Of a stretch of DNA of 32,080 nt, positions 17,209 through 25,533 are shown one piece after another. Origin of the DNA: an uncultured archaeon. Its GTDB lineage: Archaea > Halobacteriota > Methanosarcinia > Methanosarcinales > Methanoperedenaceae. Positions within the stretch are counted from its first letter, which is position 1. Every line of letters begins with the position of its first letter. The position numbers and the translations under genes are program-made. The notes below the pieces were generated by a model. That model saw only the letters and a program-made list of their open reading frames with translations, had not been told where the DNA came from and ran no database searches. The stretch covers positions 1 to 32,080 of the forward strand of contig CABMCA010000004.1 in NCBI GenBank assembly GCA_902384525.1, in the 5' to 3' direction.

Positions 17209-17697
17209 ATGGGAAAAGCATGGAAATTCGGAGACAGTATCAGTACGGATGTGATCGCTCCCGGCAGGTATTTCCATCTGCGCTCGAACCTTCCTGAACT
17301 TGCAAAGCATGTGCTGGAACCGGCGAGACCTGAGTTCGCCTCAGAGGTGAAGAAAGGAGATTTCGTTGTTGCCGGAGATAATTTCGGACTGGGTTCAAGC
17401 AGGGAGCATGCCCCCATTATAATAAAAATAGCGGGTGCAAAAGCAGTTCTGGCCAAGAGTTTTGCCAGGATATTCTACAGGAACTGCATAAATATAGGAC
17501 TTCCAGCCATTACCTGCAATACAGATAAAATAGATGAAGGGTATGAGATTGAGCTTGATATGGAAAAGGGTGTGGTAAGGAATAAGACAAAAGGAATGGA
17601 ATTGGAATTTCCACATCTTCCTCCTGTCATGAACAGGATATTGCAGGAAGGCGGACTTGTCGCTTACATAAAAGCGCATAAAAGCCTGGAAATATGA
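17209..17697 (+). CDS. leuD: 3-isopropylmalate dehydratase / homoaconitase small subunit
   Basis: A 162-residue swivel subunit, start directly after the leuC-type stop. Motifs: [19 protein letters not shown] (6-24), [14 protein letters not shown] (about 58-71) and [18 protein letters not shown] (about 84-101), typical of LeuD/HacB. The substrate-recognition loop after the first motif reads [15 protein letters not shown], which matches neither of the textbook archaeal loops that I can recall with certainty, so leucine or coenzyme B pathway remains open. The complex would be a heterodimer or heterotetramer in the cytosol. A bidirectional hairpin follows at 17761-17786. Confidence 0.9.
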   Translation: MGKAWKFGDSISTDVIAPGRYFHLRSNLPELAKHVLEPARPEFASEVKKGDFVVAGDNFGLGSSREHAPIIIKIAGAKAVLAKSFARIFYRNCINIGLPAITCNTDKIDEGYEIELDMEKGVVRNKTKGMELEFPHLPPVMNRILQEGGLVAYIKAHKSLEI

Positions 17698-17749
17698 TCA
17701 ATTCCTAATTTATACAAGATTGAAAATACTTCCACCATGATATATAAAA

Positions 17750-17786
17750 AAAAAGGCAGTAAAGCCGCTCTGCCAGAGCAGCTTTT
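17750..17786. terminator. Bidirectional terminator between convergent genes
   Basis: AAAGC-C-GCTCT (17761-17771) pairs with AGAGC-A-GCTTT (17775-17785) around a GCC loop, with a single C/A mismatch. On the plus strand TTTTATGTT follows; on the minus strand an eight-base T-run (the A-run at 17750-17757) follows. It lies between leuD and the convergent small membrane protein gene. Confidence 0.6.
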
Positions 17787-17830
17787 ATGTTACTGTTGAA
17801 AGAAAATGCCCGTTAACCTTATGTATGCTT

Positions 17831-18127
17831 TTAAGGCGATACTTTAGTTACTCTACTTTTGATTTTGCTTCTCCCTTCAAGCCAGTCCCCGATCCAGGTG
17901 CCTATGATAAAGAGCACTGTAAGGATCACTACCTCAATAAACACAGCCATGCCGCTGAGCGCCATGATTGTACCTCCCACAAATAATCCCAGTCCTGCGA
18001 GGATAATGGCAAGCACTATGCCGACTATTAATCCTTTCCGGAGTAATGCACCGCGATTTTCCCTTCCAGGACTTACGTAGCCGTAGATTATTCCTAATAC
18101 GAATGTTAGAGTCTCTATTAGAGCCAT
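17831..18127 (-). CDS. Small membrane protein of unknown function (98 aa)
   Basis: I do not recognise the family. The product has two clear hydrophobic helices (about 34-57 and 58-83), a weaker hydrophobic N-terminus (about 4-18) and a basic tail (GRSKIKSR). A textbook AAAGGAGGT lies six bases before ATG 18127, and CTATATATAG at 18186-18195 is a candidate TATA box, so expression is well supported. Glycine-rich packing of both helices suggests a small oligomeric membrane protein. It is convergent with leuD and divergent from the stressosome operon; no function is inferred. Confidence 0.75.
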   Translation of the reverse strand: MALIETLTFVLGIIYGYVSPGRENRGALLRKGLIVGIVLAIILAGLGLFVGGTIMALSGMAVFIEVVILTVLFIIGTWIGDWLEGRSKIKSRVTKVSP

Positions 18128-18185
18128 ACTTACCTCCTTTGAGTTTAATTTATCTATACTCCCATTAATGATTTTCTTTCTATTA

Positions 18186-18195
18186 CTATATATAG
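18186..18195 (-). promoter_or_regulatory. TATA box of small membrane protein gene
   Basis: CTATATATAG, a symmetric TATA element 59-68 bases before ATG 18127 on the minus strand. Confidence 0.35.
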
Positions 18196-18263
18196 ATTCT
18201 GCTTATTTATAAAAAAATTTCAATTCTTTGCAGGCTTTCGGTCCGATGCAATATACCCAGATT

Positions 18264-18285
18264 ACATTGCAATGTTGATTAATCA
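18264..18285. promoter_or_regulatory. Twin palindromes upstream of rsbR
   Basis: ACATTGCAATGT (18264-18275) is a perfect 12-base palindrome, immediately followed by TGATTAATCA (18276-18285), a perfect 10-base palindrome. They lie about 120 bases before rsbR in the divergent spacer. Adjacent dyads like these are candidate binding sites for dimeric regulators. The rest of the spacer 18128-18401 is AT-rich and has no gene; AAGGGAGAAG at 18390-18399 is the rsbR ribosome site. Confidence 0.4.
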
Positions 18286-18401
18286 GTGGTAAAGTATTTA
18301 TTCAATATTTATCCTTAACAGTCATAGCCCAAAATAATTTAGTGTGATACGGGCTTGAACAAAATTGCATTAAAAATAATTATTATAAGAAGGGAGAAGT
18401 T

Positions 18402-19301
18402 ATGAAAAGTAAAAAGACAAACGAACAAGCCAATCAATCAAAAGATAAATTGCGGCGAGAGTTAGTGGATCACTTCCGTGAAAAGCGAGAGCCGCTGAGG
18501 CACCAATGGGTAGAGCAGATGATTGCCAAGGGATTGCTCGCTGGTCTGACCCGGGAAGAAATTGAGACCGAATCAATGACGATCTATGATACCTGTATCG
18601 CCTGCCTGGAAACTGGAGAATATGACGACGCCCAGACCTATGCCATACGCATGGCCGAACGCGGCGTGCTGCAGGGAATGACGAGCGAACAAATAATCGG
18701 CGGTTTGCTCACTCTTCGCGATGTATATGGTCGCAGCCTGTTTGAGCGATACCAGCATGATATTGAAGGATTATCATCAGCTCTTGATATCTACGAACCG
18801 GTTGCCAACAAGATTCTTTCTATCGTTGCACTCGCTTTCGTTGCAGAGCGCGAAAAAGTTGTCCGCCAGCAGCAAGAGGCTATCCAGGAACTCTCAACTC
18901 CGGTATTGCAGGTTCGTGACCAGATGCTCATCCTGCCGATTATCGGAGTGATCGATACGCATCGTGCCCGCCAGTTAACCGAGCAATTATTGCGCACCAT
19001 CCGCACAAGCAGGGCAAAGGTCGTGGTTATGGATATTACCGGTGTCCCGGGCGTGGATTCTAAAGTGGCTAATCATCTGGTGCAGACGGTGGATGCATCG
19101 CAGCTTATGGGTGCAACAGTCATCGTTACGGGTATATCACCCGAGATCGCCCAGACCCTTGTCACTCTTGGTGTGGACCTGACCAAAATGAACACCGTAG
19201 GCGACCTGCAAGGTGGGATTGAAGAAGCAGACCACTTATTAGGCTACAAGGTTGTAAGAATAGAATCCTCAAATGGCTTTATTCGTAAAGAAAAGGTGTA
19301 A
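18402..19301 (+). CDS. rsbR: RsbR-type stressosome sensor/scaffold (RsbRD_N plus STAS)
   Basis: A 299-residue protein. Residues about 17-155 form a helical sensor domain of the RsbRD N-terminal type (QWVEQMIAKGL, TLRDVYGRSLF); residues about 163-285 are a STAS domain (ELSTPVLQVRDQMLILPIIG, DITGVPGVDSKVANHLV, GISPEIAQTLVTLGVDL). In Bacillus, RsbR and RsbS STAS domains build the 1.8-MDa stressosome that holds the kinase RsbT. The residue in the first phosphosite position is Ser220 (VDS) where RsbR proteins usually have Thr; Thr252 in AQTLV fits the second site. No haem-globin or PAS sensor is present. First gene of a five-gene overlapping operon. Base composition looks richer in G+C than flanking genes (35 of 60 at 18661-18720). 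Confidence 0.92.
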   Translation: MKSKKTNEQANQSKDKLRRELVDHFREKREPLRHQWVEQMIAKGLLAGLTREEIETESMTIYDTCIACLETGEYDDAQTYAIRMAERGVLQGMTSEQIIGGLLTLRDVYGRSLFERYQHDIEGLSSALDIYEPVANKILSIVALAFVAEREKVVRQQQEAIQELSTPVLQVRDQMLILPIIGVIDTHRARQLTEQLLRTIRTSRAKVVVMDITGVPGVDSKVANHLVQTVDASQLMGATVIVTGISPEIAQTLVTLGVDLTKMNTVGDLQGGIEEADHLLGYKVVRIESSNGFIRKEKV

Positions 19302-19307
19302 AGAAAA

Positions 19308-19679
19308 ATGTTTGTCCCAATTCTCAAACAGGGTGATTATCTGATCGCTTCTGTTCAATCAGAGTTGAGTGATGCCGATTTGCTGAAATTACGGGATGAT
19401 CTGGTAAGTCGTGTAGGCGAGTTCCGTTCACGCGGAGTCATAGTGGATGTCACTATTCTGGATGTAATGGACTCTTTCGCGACCCGTACCCTGCGTTCCA
19501 TGGCTCATATGATCATGCTGCGCGGTGCAAAAACAGTCATTGTCGGGATACAACCTGAGGTCGCATTTTCGATGGTGCAGCTGGGTTTGAAGCTGGAAAG
19601 TGTAGCGACCGCACTGGATCTGGAAGAGGGAATGGCCCTCCTTGACCGTCAAACAGAAGGAGATACCAGGCGTGGCTGA
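19308..19679 (+). CDS. rsbS: RsbS-type single-STAS stressosome protein
   Basis: A 123-residue lone STAS domain: N-terminal VPILKQGDYLIASVQ, the phosphosite segment LDVMDSFATRTLR with Ser56 in the position of Bacillus RsbS Ser59, and GIQPEVAFSMVQLGL. Length is normal for RsbS. Phosphorylation of this serine by RsbT breaks the RsbS-RsbT contact and frees the kinase in the Bacillus system. It starts six bases after rsbR and its stop overlaps the rsbT GTG start by eight bases. Confidence 0.93.
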   Translation: MFVPILKQGDYLIASVQSELSDADLLKLRDDLVSRVGEFRSRGVIVDVTILDVMDSFATRTLRSMAHMIMLRGAKTVIVGIQPEVAFSMVQLGLKLESVATALDLEEGMALLDRQTEGDTRRG

Positions 19680-20085
19680 TGAAAATTGCATACCTATCAA
19701 TTCCGAGATCGATATAGTGACAGCCCGCCAGAAGGGGCGGGAAATGGCGGCGAAGTTAGGTTTCTCATCCACAGAATTAACCCTTATCGCTACTGCCATA
19801 TCTGAGATAGCTCGCAACATCGTGGAATATGCCAGGGAAGGTGAAATCTCCCTGAGCATCGGCCAGCAAGGTGATAAACGAGGCATAATTGTAATCGGCT
19901 GCGATAATGGGCCAGGCATTCCCAATATTAAGCTGGCTATGCAGGATGGCTATTCAACAGGGAAAAGTCTGGGGCTGGGACTTCCGGGGGCGAAGCGATT
20001 GATGGACGAGTTTGAAATTGTCTCTGAAGTCGGCAAGGGAACAAAAGTAACTATGAAGAAATGGGTGCAAAACCATGCCCGATGA
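19672..20085 (+). CDS. rsbT: RsbT-type serine/threonine switch kinase
   Basis: A 137-residue GHKL-fold kinase, the size of Bacillus RsbT. It has the N-box ATAISEIARNIVEYA, the G1 box CDNGPGIPN and the G2 region GKSLGLGLPGAKRLMDEFEI. RsbT phosphorylates RsbR and RsbS in the stressosome; once released it activates a partner through that partner's RsbU-type N-terminal domain. The frame runs up to a TTG at 19642, but AAGGAGA at 19657-19663 places the start at GTG 19672, inside the rsbS end. It overlaps the RsbX-like gene by eleven bases. Confidence 0.93.
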   Translation: MADENCIPINSEIDIVTARQKGREMAAKLGFSSTELTLIATAISEIARNIVEYAREGEISLSIGQQGDKRGIIVIGCDNGPGIPNIKLAMQDGYSTGKSLGLGLPGAKRLMDEFEIVSEVGKGTKVTMKKWVQNHAR

Positions 20086-20695
20086 AGTGACCGATCCACT
20101 CAGGTTGATCGAATCGGGTTTTTTCACTATGCCATTGCCAGGACAGGATGTCTCAGGCGACAGTCACATGATCAAATCGTTTAAAAATGGCATCCTCATA
20201 GCTGTTGTTGACGGGTTAGGACATGGCTATGAAGCCGCTGCGGCTGCTAAGATCGCCATTAAAACGCTTGATTCCAGTGCTGACGGACAAATTATCGCGA
20301 TGGTCCGGCGCTGCCATGAGGCTTTGAAGGGGACACGCGGAGTGGTGATGAGCATTGCATTCCTGGATTTACTTGATAAGAAAATTACCTGGCTTGGTGT
20401 TGGCAATATCGAAAGTATGCTGCTGCGACAGGATACAAATTCAGTTATTTCGCACGAGAGATTGCTGTTACGCGGCGGAGCGTTAGGTTACCAACTCCCG
20501 TCATTAAAGGAATCCGTTATCCCGGTCATACCTGGTGATACGTTGATTTTTGTCACAGATGGCATTCGAAGCAGCTTTGAAACCTGTATAAACTTGAGTG
20601 AAAAGCCGCAACAAATCGCTGATAATATTATGGCACATTTTGCCAAAAGGACAGATGATGCACTGGTTCTTGTTGTGCGGTATATATGCAAATAA
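20075..20695 (+). CDS. rsbX: RsbX-like PP2C-family serine phosphatase
   Basis: A 206-residue SpoIIE/PP2C-type phosphatase. Metal-binding acidic residues lie in GQDVSGDSHMI (about 23-33), VVDGLGHGYEAA (about 44-55), FVTDGIRSSF (about 157-166) and RTDDALVLVV. In Bacillus RsbX removes phosphate from RsbS and RsbR and so resets the stressosome. Length fits RsbX and not the longer RsbU, as no N-terminal RsbT-binding domain is present. Overlaps its neighbours on both sides. Confidence 0.9.
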   Translation: MPDEVTDPLRLIESGFFTMPLPGQDVSGDSHMIKSFKNGILIAVVDGLGHGYEAAAAAKIAIKTLDSSADGQIIAMVRRCHEALKGTRGVVMSIAFLDLLDKKITWLGVGNIESMLLRQDTNSVISHERLLLRGGALGYQLPSLKESVIPVIPGDTLIFVTDGIRSSFETCINLSEKPQQIADNIMAHFAKRTDDALVLVVRYICK

Positions 20696-22887
20696 GAAAT
20701 GACACCTCGGATGAATTAAGAAAACAATACATATCGGCGCTTCAGGATTACCTTGAAGAAGGAAAGGAAAAGTCTCTGGAGAGTGCGTATGAACTTGGGC
20801 GAAAAGCAATAGCCGACGGGAGAGGTATCCTGGATATGGCAGCGGTTCACCAGGATGTGCTGGTTACGGTCTTGTCACAGACAATAAAAAAAGAAGAGAT
20901 TGAAGATACCTTAAAAAAAGCAGCGCAGTTCTTCTCAGAGAGCATTGCACCGTTTGAAATGACCTTTCGCGGGTTCCATGATTCTATTACTGAATTGTAT
21001 AAAGTAAACAAAATCCTGGAACAGTCGGAGATGAAATTCCGCTCAGTGGTACAGGCAGCTAATGACGCGATTATTTCAAGCAAAAGCGATGGGAACATCA
21101 TTTCATGGAACAAATGCGCAGAAACTATCTTTGGCTATTCCGAAGGGGAAGTACTTGGTAAACCGCTCACCATCCTGATGCCTGAGCTACTCAGATATAT
21201 CCATTCCAGGAGATTGGACCGGATAATGTCAGATGAATCCGAATACAACGAAAAAATGCTCGAATCTTACGGGCTCAAGAAAGATGGCAGTGAATTTCCA
21301 ATTGAGATTTCTATTGCAGCCTGGAAAACAGAAGAAGGAACATTTTACACCGGTATCGTCCGCGATATCACTGAACGCAAGAGGGCGCAAGAGAAAATAC
21401 GTGAACGTGCATCGCTTCTTAATATAACGCACGACGCTATTGCGGTCAGGGACTTAGAACACAGGCTTACCTACTGGAATAAAGGCGCAGAGGGGTTATA
21501 TGGCTGGACCGAAGATGAAATCAGAGGAAAAAATGCAAATGAGCTTCTCTATAAGGAAGAATCGCCAGATCTTATGGAAGCCCAAAAGATCGTTATTGAA
21601 AAGGGCAAATGGACCGGCGAGCTTTGCCAGGTAACAAAAGATGGTAAAGAGATCATTGTGGATAGCCGCTGGATACTGACTTACGATAACAAAGGTGCAC
21701 CAAAATCGATTCTTATCATCAACACTGACATAACTGAGAAAAAGAAGCTTGAAGCGCAGTTCCTGCGGGCCCAGCGTATGGACAGCCTGGGTACGCTTGC
21801 AGGAGGAATAGCGCACGACCTTAACAATATACTGACGCCAATAATGCTCTCGTTGCAAATGTTAAAAGAAGAACGCCCGGATGAGGATAAACAGAAATTG
21901 ATCGATGTACTCGAAAGAAATACCATGCGCGGAGCTGATTTGATAAAACAGGTGCTATTATTTGCGCGGGGAGCAGAGGGGGAACGCAGGACTGTTCAGG
22001 TAGCATATCTGATCTCGGAAATTGGGAAAGTTACAAAAGAGACATTTCCAAAATCTATCGAAGTAAGGTTCAGTATATCCAGGGGACTGTGGGAAGTCAC
22101 CGGAGATGCCACACAATTATACCAGGTTCTCATGAACCTGTGTGTGAATGCACGGGATGCAATGCCGGAAGGTGGAATTCTGACTATATCTGCTGAAAAT
22201 CTTTTCATTGATGAAAACCATACACGGATGAATATCGAGGCTAAAGTCGGTCCTTACATTGTTATTACTGTTACTGATACCGGGACAGGAATCCCTCCTG
22301 AAATACTGGATAAGGTTTTTGAGCCGTTCTTCACTACAAAAGCGCACGGTAAAGGCACGGGTCTTGGTCTTTCAACATCTATCGGGATCATAAAAAGCCA
22401 TTCGGGATTTATTGAAGTAAACAGCGAAGTTGGAAAAGGAACAGCATTTAAAGTTTATTTGCCATCTGCTGCAACAACAGAAACGCAACAAGTAAAAGCA
22501 CAGGAGCTTATCCCGCACACCGGAAATGGGGAAGTGATTCTTGTTGTCGATGATGAAGCCTCAATCCGTGAAGTTACAAATGTGATTTTAGAAACAAATG
22601 GGTACAGGGTAATCACAGCCGGCAATGGAGCTGAAGCTATCTCATTGTATAAGGAGAAAGGAACGGAAATTAAAATTGTTCTTATGGATATGGCAATGCC
22701 TGTTATGGATGGCTATTCATGCATTCAGGCGCTTCTTAAAATTAACCCGGAAATCAAGATAATAGCAGTAAGCGGTTTAATTGAAAAAGAGAGTTTTTCA
22801 AAAGTTGCCAAACAGGTAAATACTTTTTTAAAGAAGCCTTACAGTTCTGAAGAGTTATTGAAAACCATAAAAGATATTTCAGGATGA
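20686..22887 (+). CDS. Hybrid histidine kinase with RsbU-type N-terminal domain
   Basis: A 733-residue cytosolic signalling protein with no transmembrane helix. Domain order: residues 8-90 resemble the RsbU N-terminal RsbT-binding domain (LRKQYISALQDYLEEGKEKS, then AYELGRKAIADGRGILDMAAVHQDVL); PAS 1 about 115-230; PAS 2 about 240-352; HisKA with phospho-accepting His377 in AGGIAHDLNN; ATPase domain about 470-592 with Asn488 in NLCVNARDAM, DTGTGIP and GTGLGLSTSIGII; receiver about 615-731 with Asp668 in VLMDMAMPVMDGY. It starts ten bases inside rsbX, so it is the fifth gene of the stressosome operon. Inference: freed RsbT binds the N-terminal domain and controls autokinase activity, replacing RsbU as the output. 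No separate DNA-binding output is encoded here. Confidence 0.92.
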   Translation: MQIRNDTSDELRKQYISALQDYLEEGKEKSLESAYELGRKAIADGRGILDMAAVHQDVLVTVLSQTIKKEEIEDTLKKAAQFFSESIAPFEMTFRGFHDSITELYKVNKILEQSEMKFRSVVQAANDAIISSKSDGNIISWNKCAETIFGYSEGEVLGKPLTILMPELLRYIHSRRLDRIMSDESEYNEKMLESYGLKKDGSEFPIEISIAAWKTEEGTFYTGIVRDITERKRAQEKIRERASLLNITHDAIAVRDLEHRLTYWNKGAEGLYGWTEDEIRGKNANELLYKEESPDLMEAQKIVIEKGKWTGELCQVTKDGKEIIVDSRWILTYDNKGAPKSILIINTDITEKKKLEAQFLRAQRMDSLGTLAGGIAHDLNNILTPIMLSLQMLKEERPDEDKQKLIDVLERNTMRGADLIKQVLLFARGAEGERRTVQVAYLISEIGKVTKETFPKSIEVRFSISRGLWEVTGDATQLYQVLMNLCVNARDAMPEGGILTISAENLFIDENHTRMNIEAKVGPYIVITVTDTGTGIPPEILDKVFEPFFTTKAHGKGTGLGLSTSIGIIKSHSGFIEVNSEVGKGTAFKVYLPSAATTETQQVKAQELIPHTGNGEVILVVDDEASIREVTNVILETNGYRVITAGNGAEAISLYKEKGTEIKIVLMDMAMPVMDGYSCIQALLKINPEIKIIAVSGLIEKESFSKVAKQVNTFLKKPYSSEELLKTIKDISG

Positions 22888-22888
22888 C

Positions 22889-24100
22889 TCAAATTATTAA
22901 CTCTTCTTTTTCAACGTCCCTATCTCTCAATGAGAGCCTGGATACCTTGAACTTTGACCCATCCGCAAGAAATGCTTCCTCGTAACCCTGCATCCGTGCG
23001 GCTGCAATCCGGCCTATGGCATCGGCTTTCATTATACCGCTTCCTGAAGTCCCGCCAACCCATGTAAGGTTGGCTACAGACTCAATAACAGGGGTCATAT
23101 CAGGCCAGTGGTAATCATAGTATCCGGCCCATTTGAGGGACAATGTAAAATCCAGTTCCGGGAAATAGTGGTTTAGGACAGGCTCTATTGCGTTCTGGAA
23201 ATAAAGAGGATCAGGTTCCGGGTCAGACATCAGGAAGGGCTGGCCCAGGTCATCTGCACAACCAGCTATTATGATGTTTTTATCAAGTACGGGTTTTATA
23301 TAAACTCCGCCTGCCGGAAGTATTATGGCAGGTCTTATTGTTGAATTCACAAGGAGTCCAGCATTGTTTTTTATCTTTAAAGCGAAGAGCTGCCGCTTTT
23401 TTGGAAGTATGCCTGAAGCGATACCAATGGGTGCAAGCAGGTCATGCGTCCAGGCCCCGGTTGCCACGATGAACTTTTTTGCATTATAGGCATTTCCTTT
23501 CTGATCTACGATCCCATCAACAGAAACGTCATCCCAGGGTGCATAGCAACTGTTTTGTCCTGTGATAATAAATTCTTTAATGTCTGTATTAAAATTTATT
23601 TCTCCTCCCATGGATTCAAAAAGAGAGGCATAATGCTGTGCAAGTGCTGTTGCAGAAAGAGAACCGCATAGATGGCAGAAAATCCCGGAATTAACATCAG
23701 GAAAATGACCTTTTGCCTGATAGTTTATCCTGAGAATGTCCATAATTCTATCCCTGTCCAGGATTTCAAATTTATTCTTTTCCGGATCAAGCTGCTGGAT
23801 GGCTTTTTGGGAGTCATTCCATTGTTCTTTTGAAAATAACCAGAGATAACCTGTCGGATCAAGCCGGACTTTTGAGCCCAGTTCAAGATAATACCTGATA
23901 GAACTACCAGCCAGCAACCGGTTTGTACGTGATGAAAAAAAGTTCCTGAATAGAGCCGCACTTTTAGCTGTATTTCCTGCGCCTGCTGTGTGATTCCTGT
24001 CAATGAGCAGTATCCTGCTCTCTGGCAGCGCTTTTTTCAAGTAACAGGCAGTTGCGCTCCCTATGACGCCAGCACCGATGATTATATAGTCAATAGCCAT
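22889..24100 (-). CDS. FAD-dependent oxidoreductase, DAO (glycine/sarcosine oxidase) family
   Basis: A 403-residue flavoprotein. The N-terminus has the dinucleotide fold YIIIGAGVIGSATACYL and an acidic strand end LLIDRN; the C-terminus has WVGGTSGSGIMKADAIGR, which contacts FAD in DAO-family enzymes. It likely oxidises the C-N bond of an amino acid or N-methyl amino acid, or acts as a dehydrogenase; substrate unknown. A TTG 18 bases further upstream is in frame, but the GGAGGG there is more likely the ribosome site for ATG 24100. CATATATTAAA near 24150 may be its own promoter. It follows the MFS gene on the same strand by 89 bases. Its stop lies one base from the convergent histidine kinase stop. 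Confidence 0.9.
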   Translation of the reverse strand: MAIDYIIIGAGVIGSATACYLKKALPESRILLIDRNHTAGAGNTAKSAALFRNFFSSRTNRLLAGSSIRYYLELGSKVRLDPTGYLWLFSKEQWNDSQKAIQQLDPEKNKFEILDRDRIMDILRINYQAKGHFPDVNSGIFCHLCGSLSATALAQHYASLFESMGGEINFNTDIKEFIITGQNSCYAPWDDVSVDGIVDQKGNAYNAKKFIVATGAWTHDLLAPIGIASGILPKKRQLFALKIKNNAGLLVNSTIRPAIILPAGGVYIKPVLDKNIIIAGCADDLGQPFLMSDPEPDPLYFQNAIEPVLNHYFPELDFTLSLKWAGYYDYHWPDMTPVIESVANLTWVGGTSGSGIMKADAIGRIAAARMQGYEEAFLADGSKFKVSRLSLRDRDVEKEELII

Positions 24101-24189
24101 TTCCCTCCCACTTTTCAAAACTGCTATTCGATATTTAGCTTCCCGGTTTAATATATGTTACTCAAATAATTTATAACTACTCATTTTGA

Positions 24190-25389
24190 CTATTTTTCTT
24201 CCGGGGGTTTCAAATTCCTGAAATTGAAGTAAAGGATCACATCATATATTATTTTAAGAGACCCCCCAATAACAAAAGGGGAAAATGCTGTCAGGAGAAG
24301 CACTTTACCTGCTATTGCCGGGCCTACGGATGATGCCAGTATTTTTGCCAGATTTGTTGAGGATGTAGCAATTGATTTTTCTTCAGGCTTTACCACCGCA
24401 ACAACGTATGATTGCCTGGGAGGAACGTCCATTTCGGACAGCAACTGGCGCAGTAAAAGAAGGGCGACCGCAAGATAAAAGTCAGGCGCAAACGGGATAA
24501 GCATTAAAAATATACTGGATGGGATGTGGGTAAAAACCATTGTGTTTACAAGGCCGATTTTTTTGGCCAGTTTCCCGGAGAGGTAATAAGATAGCGCTTC
24601 CAAAAGTCCGCCAGCAAAGAAAATAGCTGATATGGTGGTAAGTGGGGTATTGAATTTTGAGTAGAACCATAGCGACAGGATACTTGTTATTACAAAGCCG
24701 CCTCCCAGGGAATCTATAGCAAAAAGAAGAGATAATTTCGTGATTATTTTCTTGCTTTTCTCGGTTAATATAATTTTTTCCCTAGTAAATTTCACCTCGG
24801 ATATGCTGGTATAGAGGAATAAAGCAGTTATATTTAAGATCAGGTAAAAAACAAACATAAATTTGAAGGAAAGTATTTTCTCGATGCCGAAGTATCTCTG
24901 CAAAAAGGTTGGCAGTGAGCCGAGAAGTGCACCCATGGAAACTGCAACTGTTGCTATTATATTCCAGAAAGAGAATGCCTTAGTACGATTATAATCCGAA
25001 ACCGTAAAAGGAAGATATGCCTGTTCAAGTGATAAGAATGGGCCAAGCTCTCTGCCGCTTGGGCTGAGGAAACCGATCAAGGCAGCAATCAGTAAAAATA
25101 CGAAATTTTCAGTTACAAGAAAAATAGCCACGCCAATAAGGCTTAAAATAATAGAAAAAAGCAGCATCTTTTTAAGCCCATATATGGCAGCATAGCGGCC
25201 TGTGACAATAGTAAAAATGGCTCCTCCTATAATAGCTGTACTTAACAGAAGCCCTATCAGGAAAGGCTCAAAACCCAGTTCTTTAAAGTAAATTCCAAGA
25301 AGAATGCTGATAAACCCATACCCAAATGAACGAATTCCACGATTGAGCAGTATTATTTTTCCATCTTTAGAAATCCAGTCCATAGTCAT
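24190..25389 (-). CDS. MFS transporter
   Basis: A 399-residue membrane protein with about 12 hydrophobic helices in two halves, a central basic loop (TREKIILTEKSKKIITK) and an N-terminal half with GYGFISILLGIYFKELGFEPFLIG and RYAAIYGLKK, a variant of the MFS loop 2-3 signature. A late segment, LRQLLSEMDVPPRQSYVVAVVKPEEK, is common in archaeal MFS proteins of the multidrug-like group. Substrate cannot be assigned. The next ATG, at 25383, is also possible; no strong ribosome site precedes either. It may supply or export the substrate of the downstream flavoprotein (inference from adjacency). Confidence 0.88.
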   Translation of the reverse strand: MTMDWISKDGKIILLNRGIRSFGYGFISILLGIYFKELGFEPFLIGLLLSTAIIGGAIFTIVTGRYAAIYGLKKMLLFSIILSLIGVAIFLVTENFVFLLIAALIGFLSPSGRELGPFLSLEQAYLPFTVSDYNRTKAFSFWNIIATVAVSMGALLGSLPTFLQRYFGIEKILSFKFMFVFYLILNITALFLYTSISEVKFTREKIILTEKSKKIITKLSLLFAIDSLGGGFVITSILSLWFYSKFNTPLTTISAIFFAGGLLEALSYYLSGKLAKKIGLVNTMVFTHIPSSIFLMLIPFAPDFYLAVALLLLRQLLSEMDVPPRQSYVVAVVKPEEKSIATSSTNLAKILASSVGPAIAGKVLLLTAFSPFVIGGSLKIIYDVILYFNFRNLKPPEEK

Positions 25390-25533
25390 TCTCTGAGTTA
25401 GCGCAAGAGTTTCTTAATATTTTCTTGATCTTTTGAAATGCATTAAAGGTTGATTCAAATAATAATAAAGTTAGTGTATTTGATAACAACATTTAATACC
25501 AGTCGCATTCATTTCTTCTTGAGGTGAGTGTGG

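Noticed and set aside
20075-20695. RsbU instead of RsbX
   Set aside because: The protein consists only of the phosphatase domain; the RsbU-type N-terminal domain is found in the next gene, fused to a histidine kinase.
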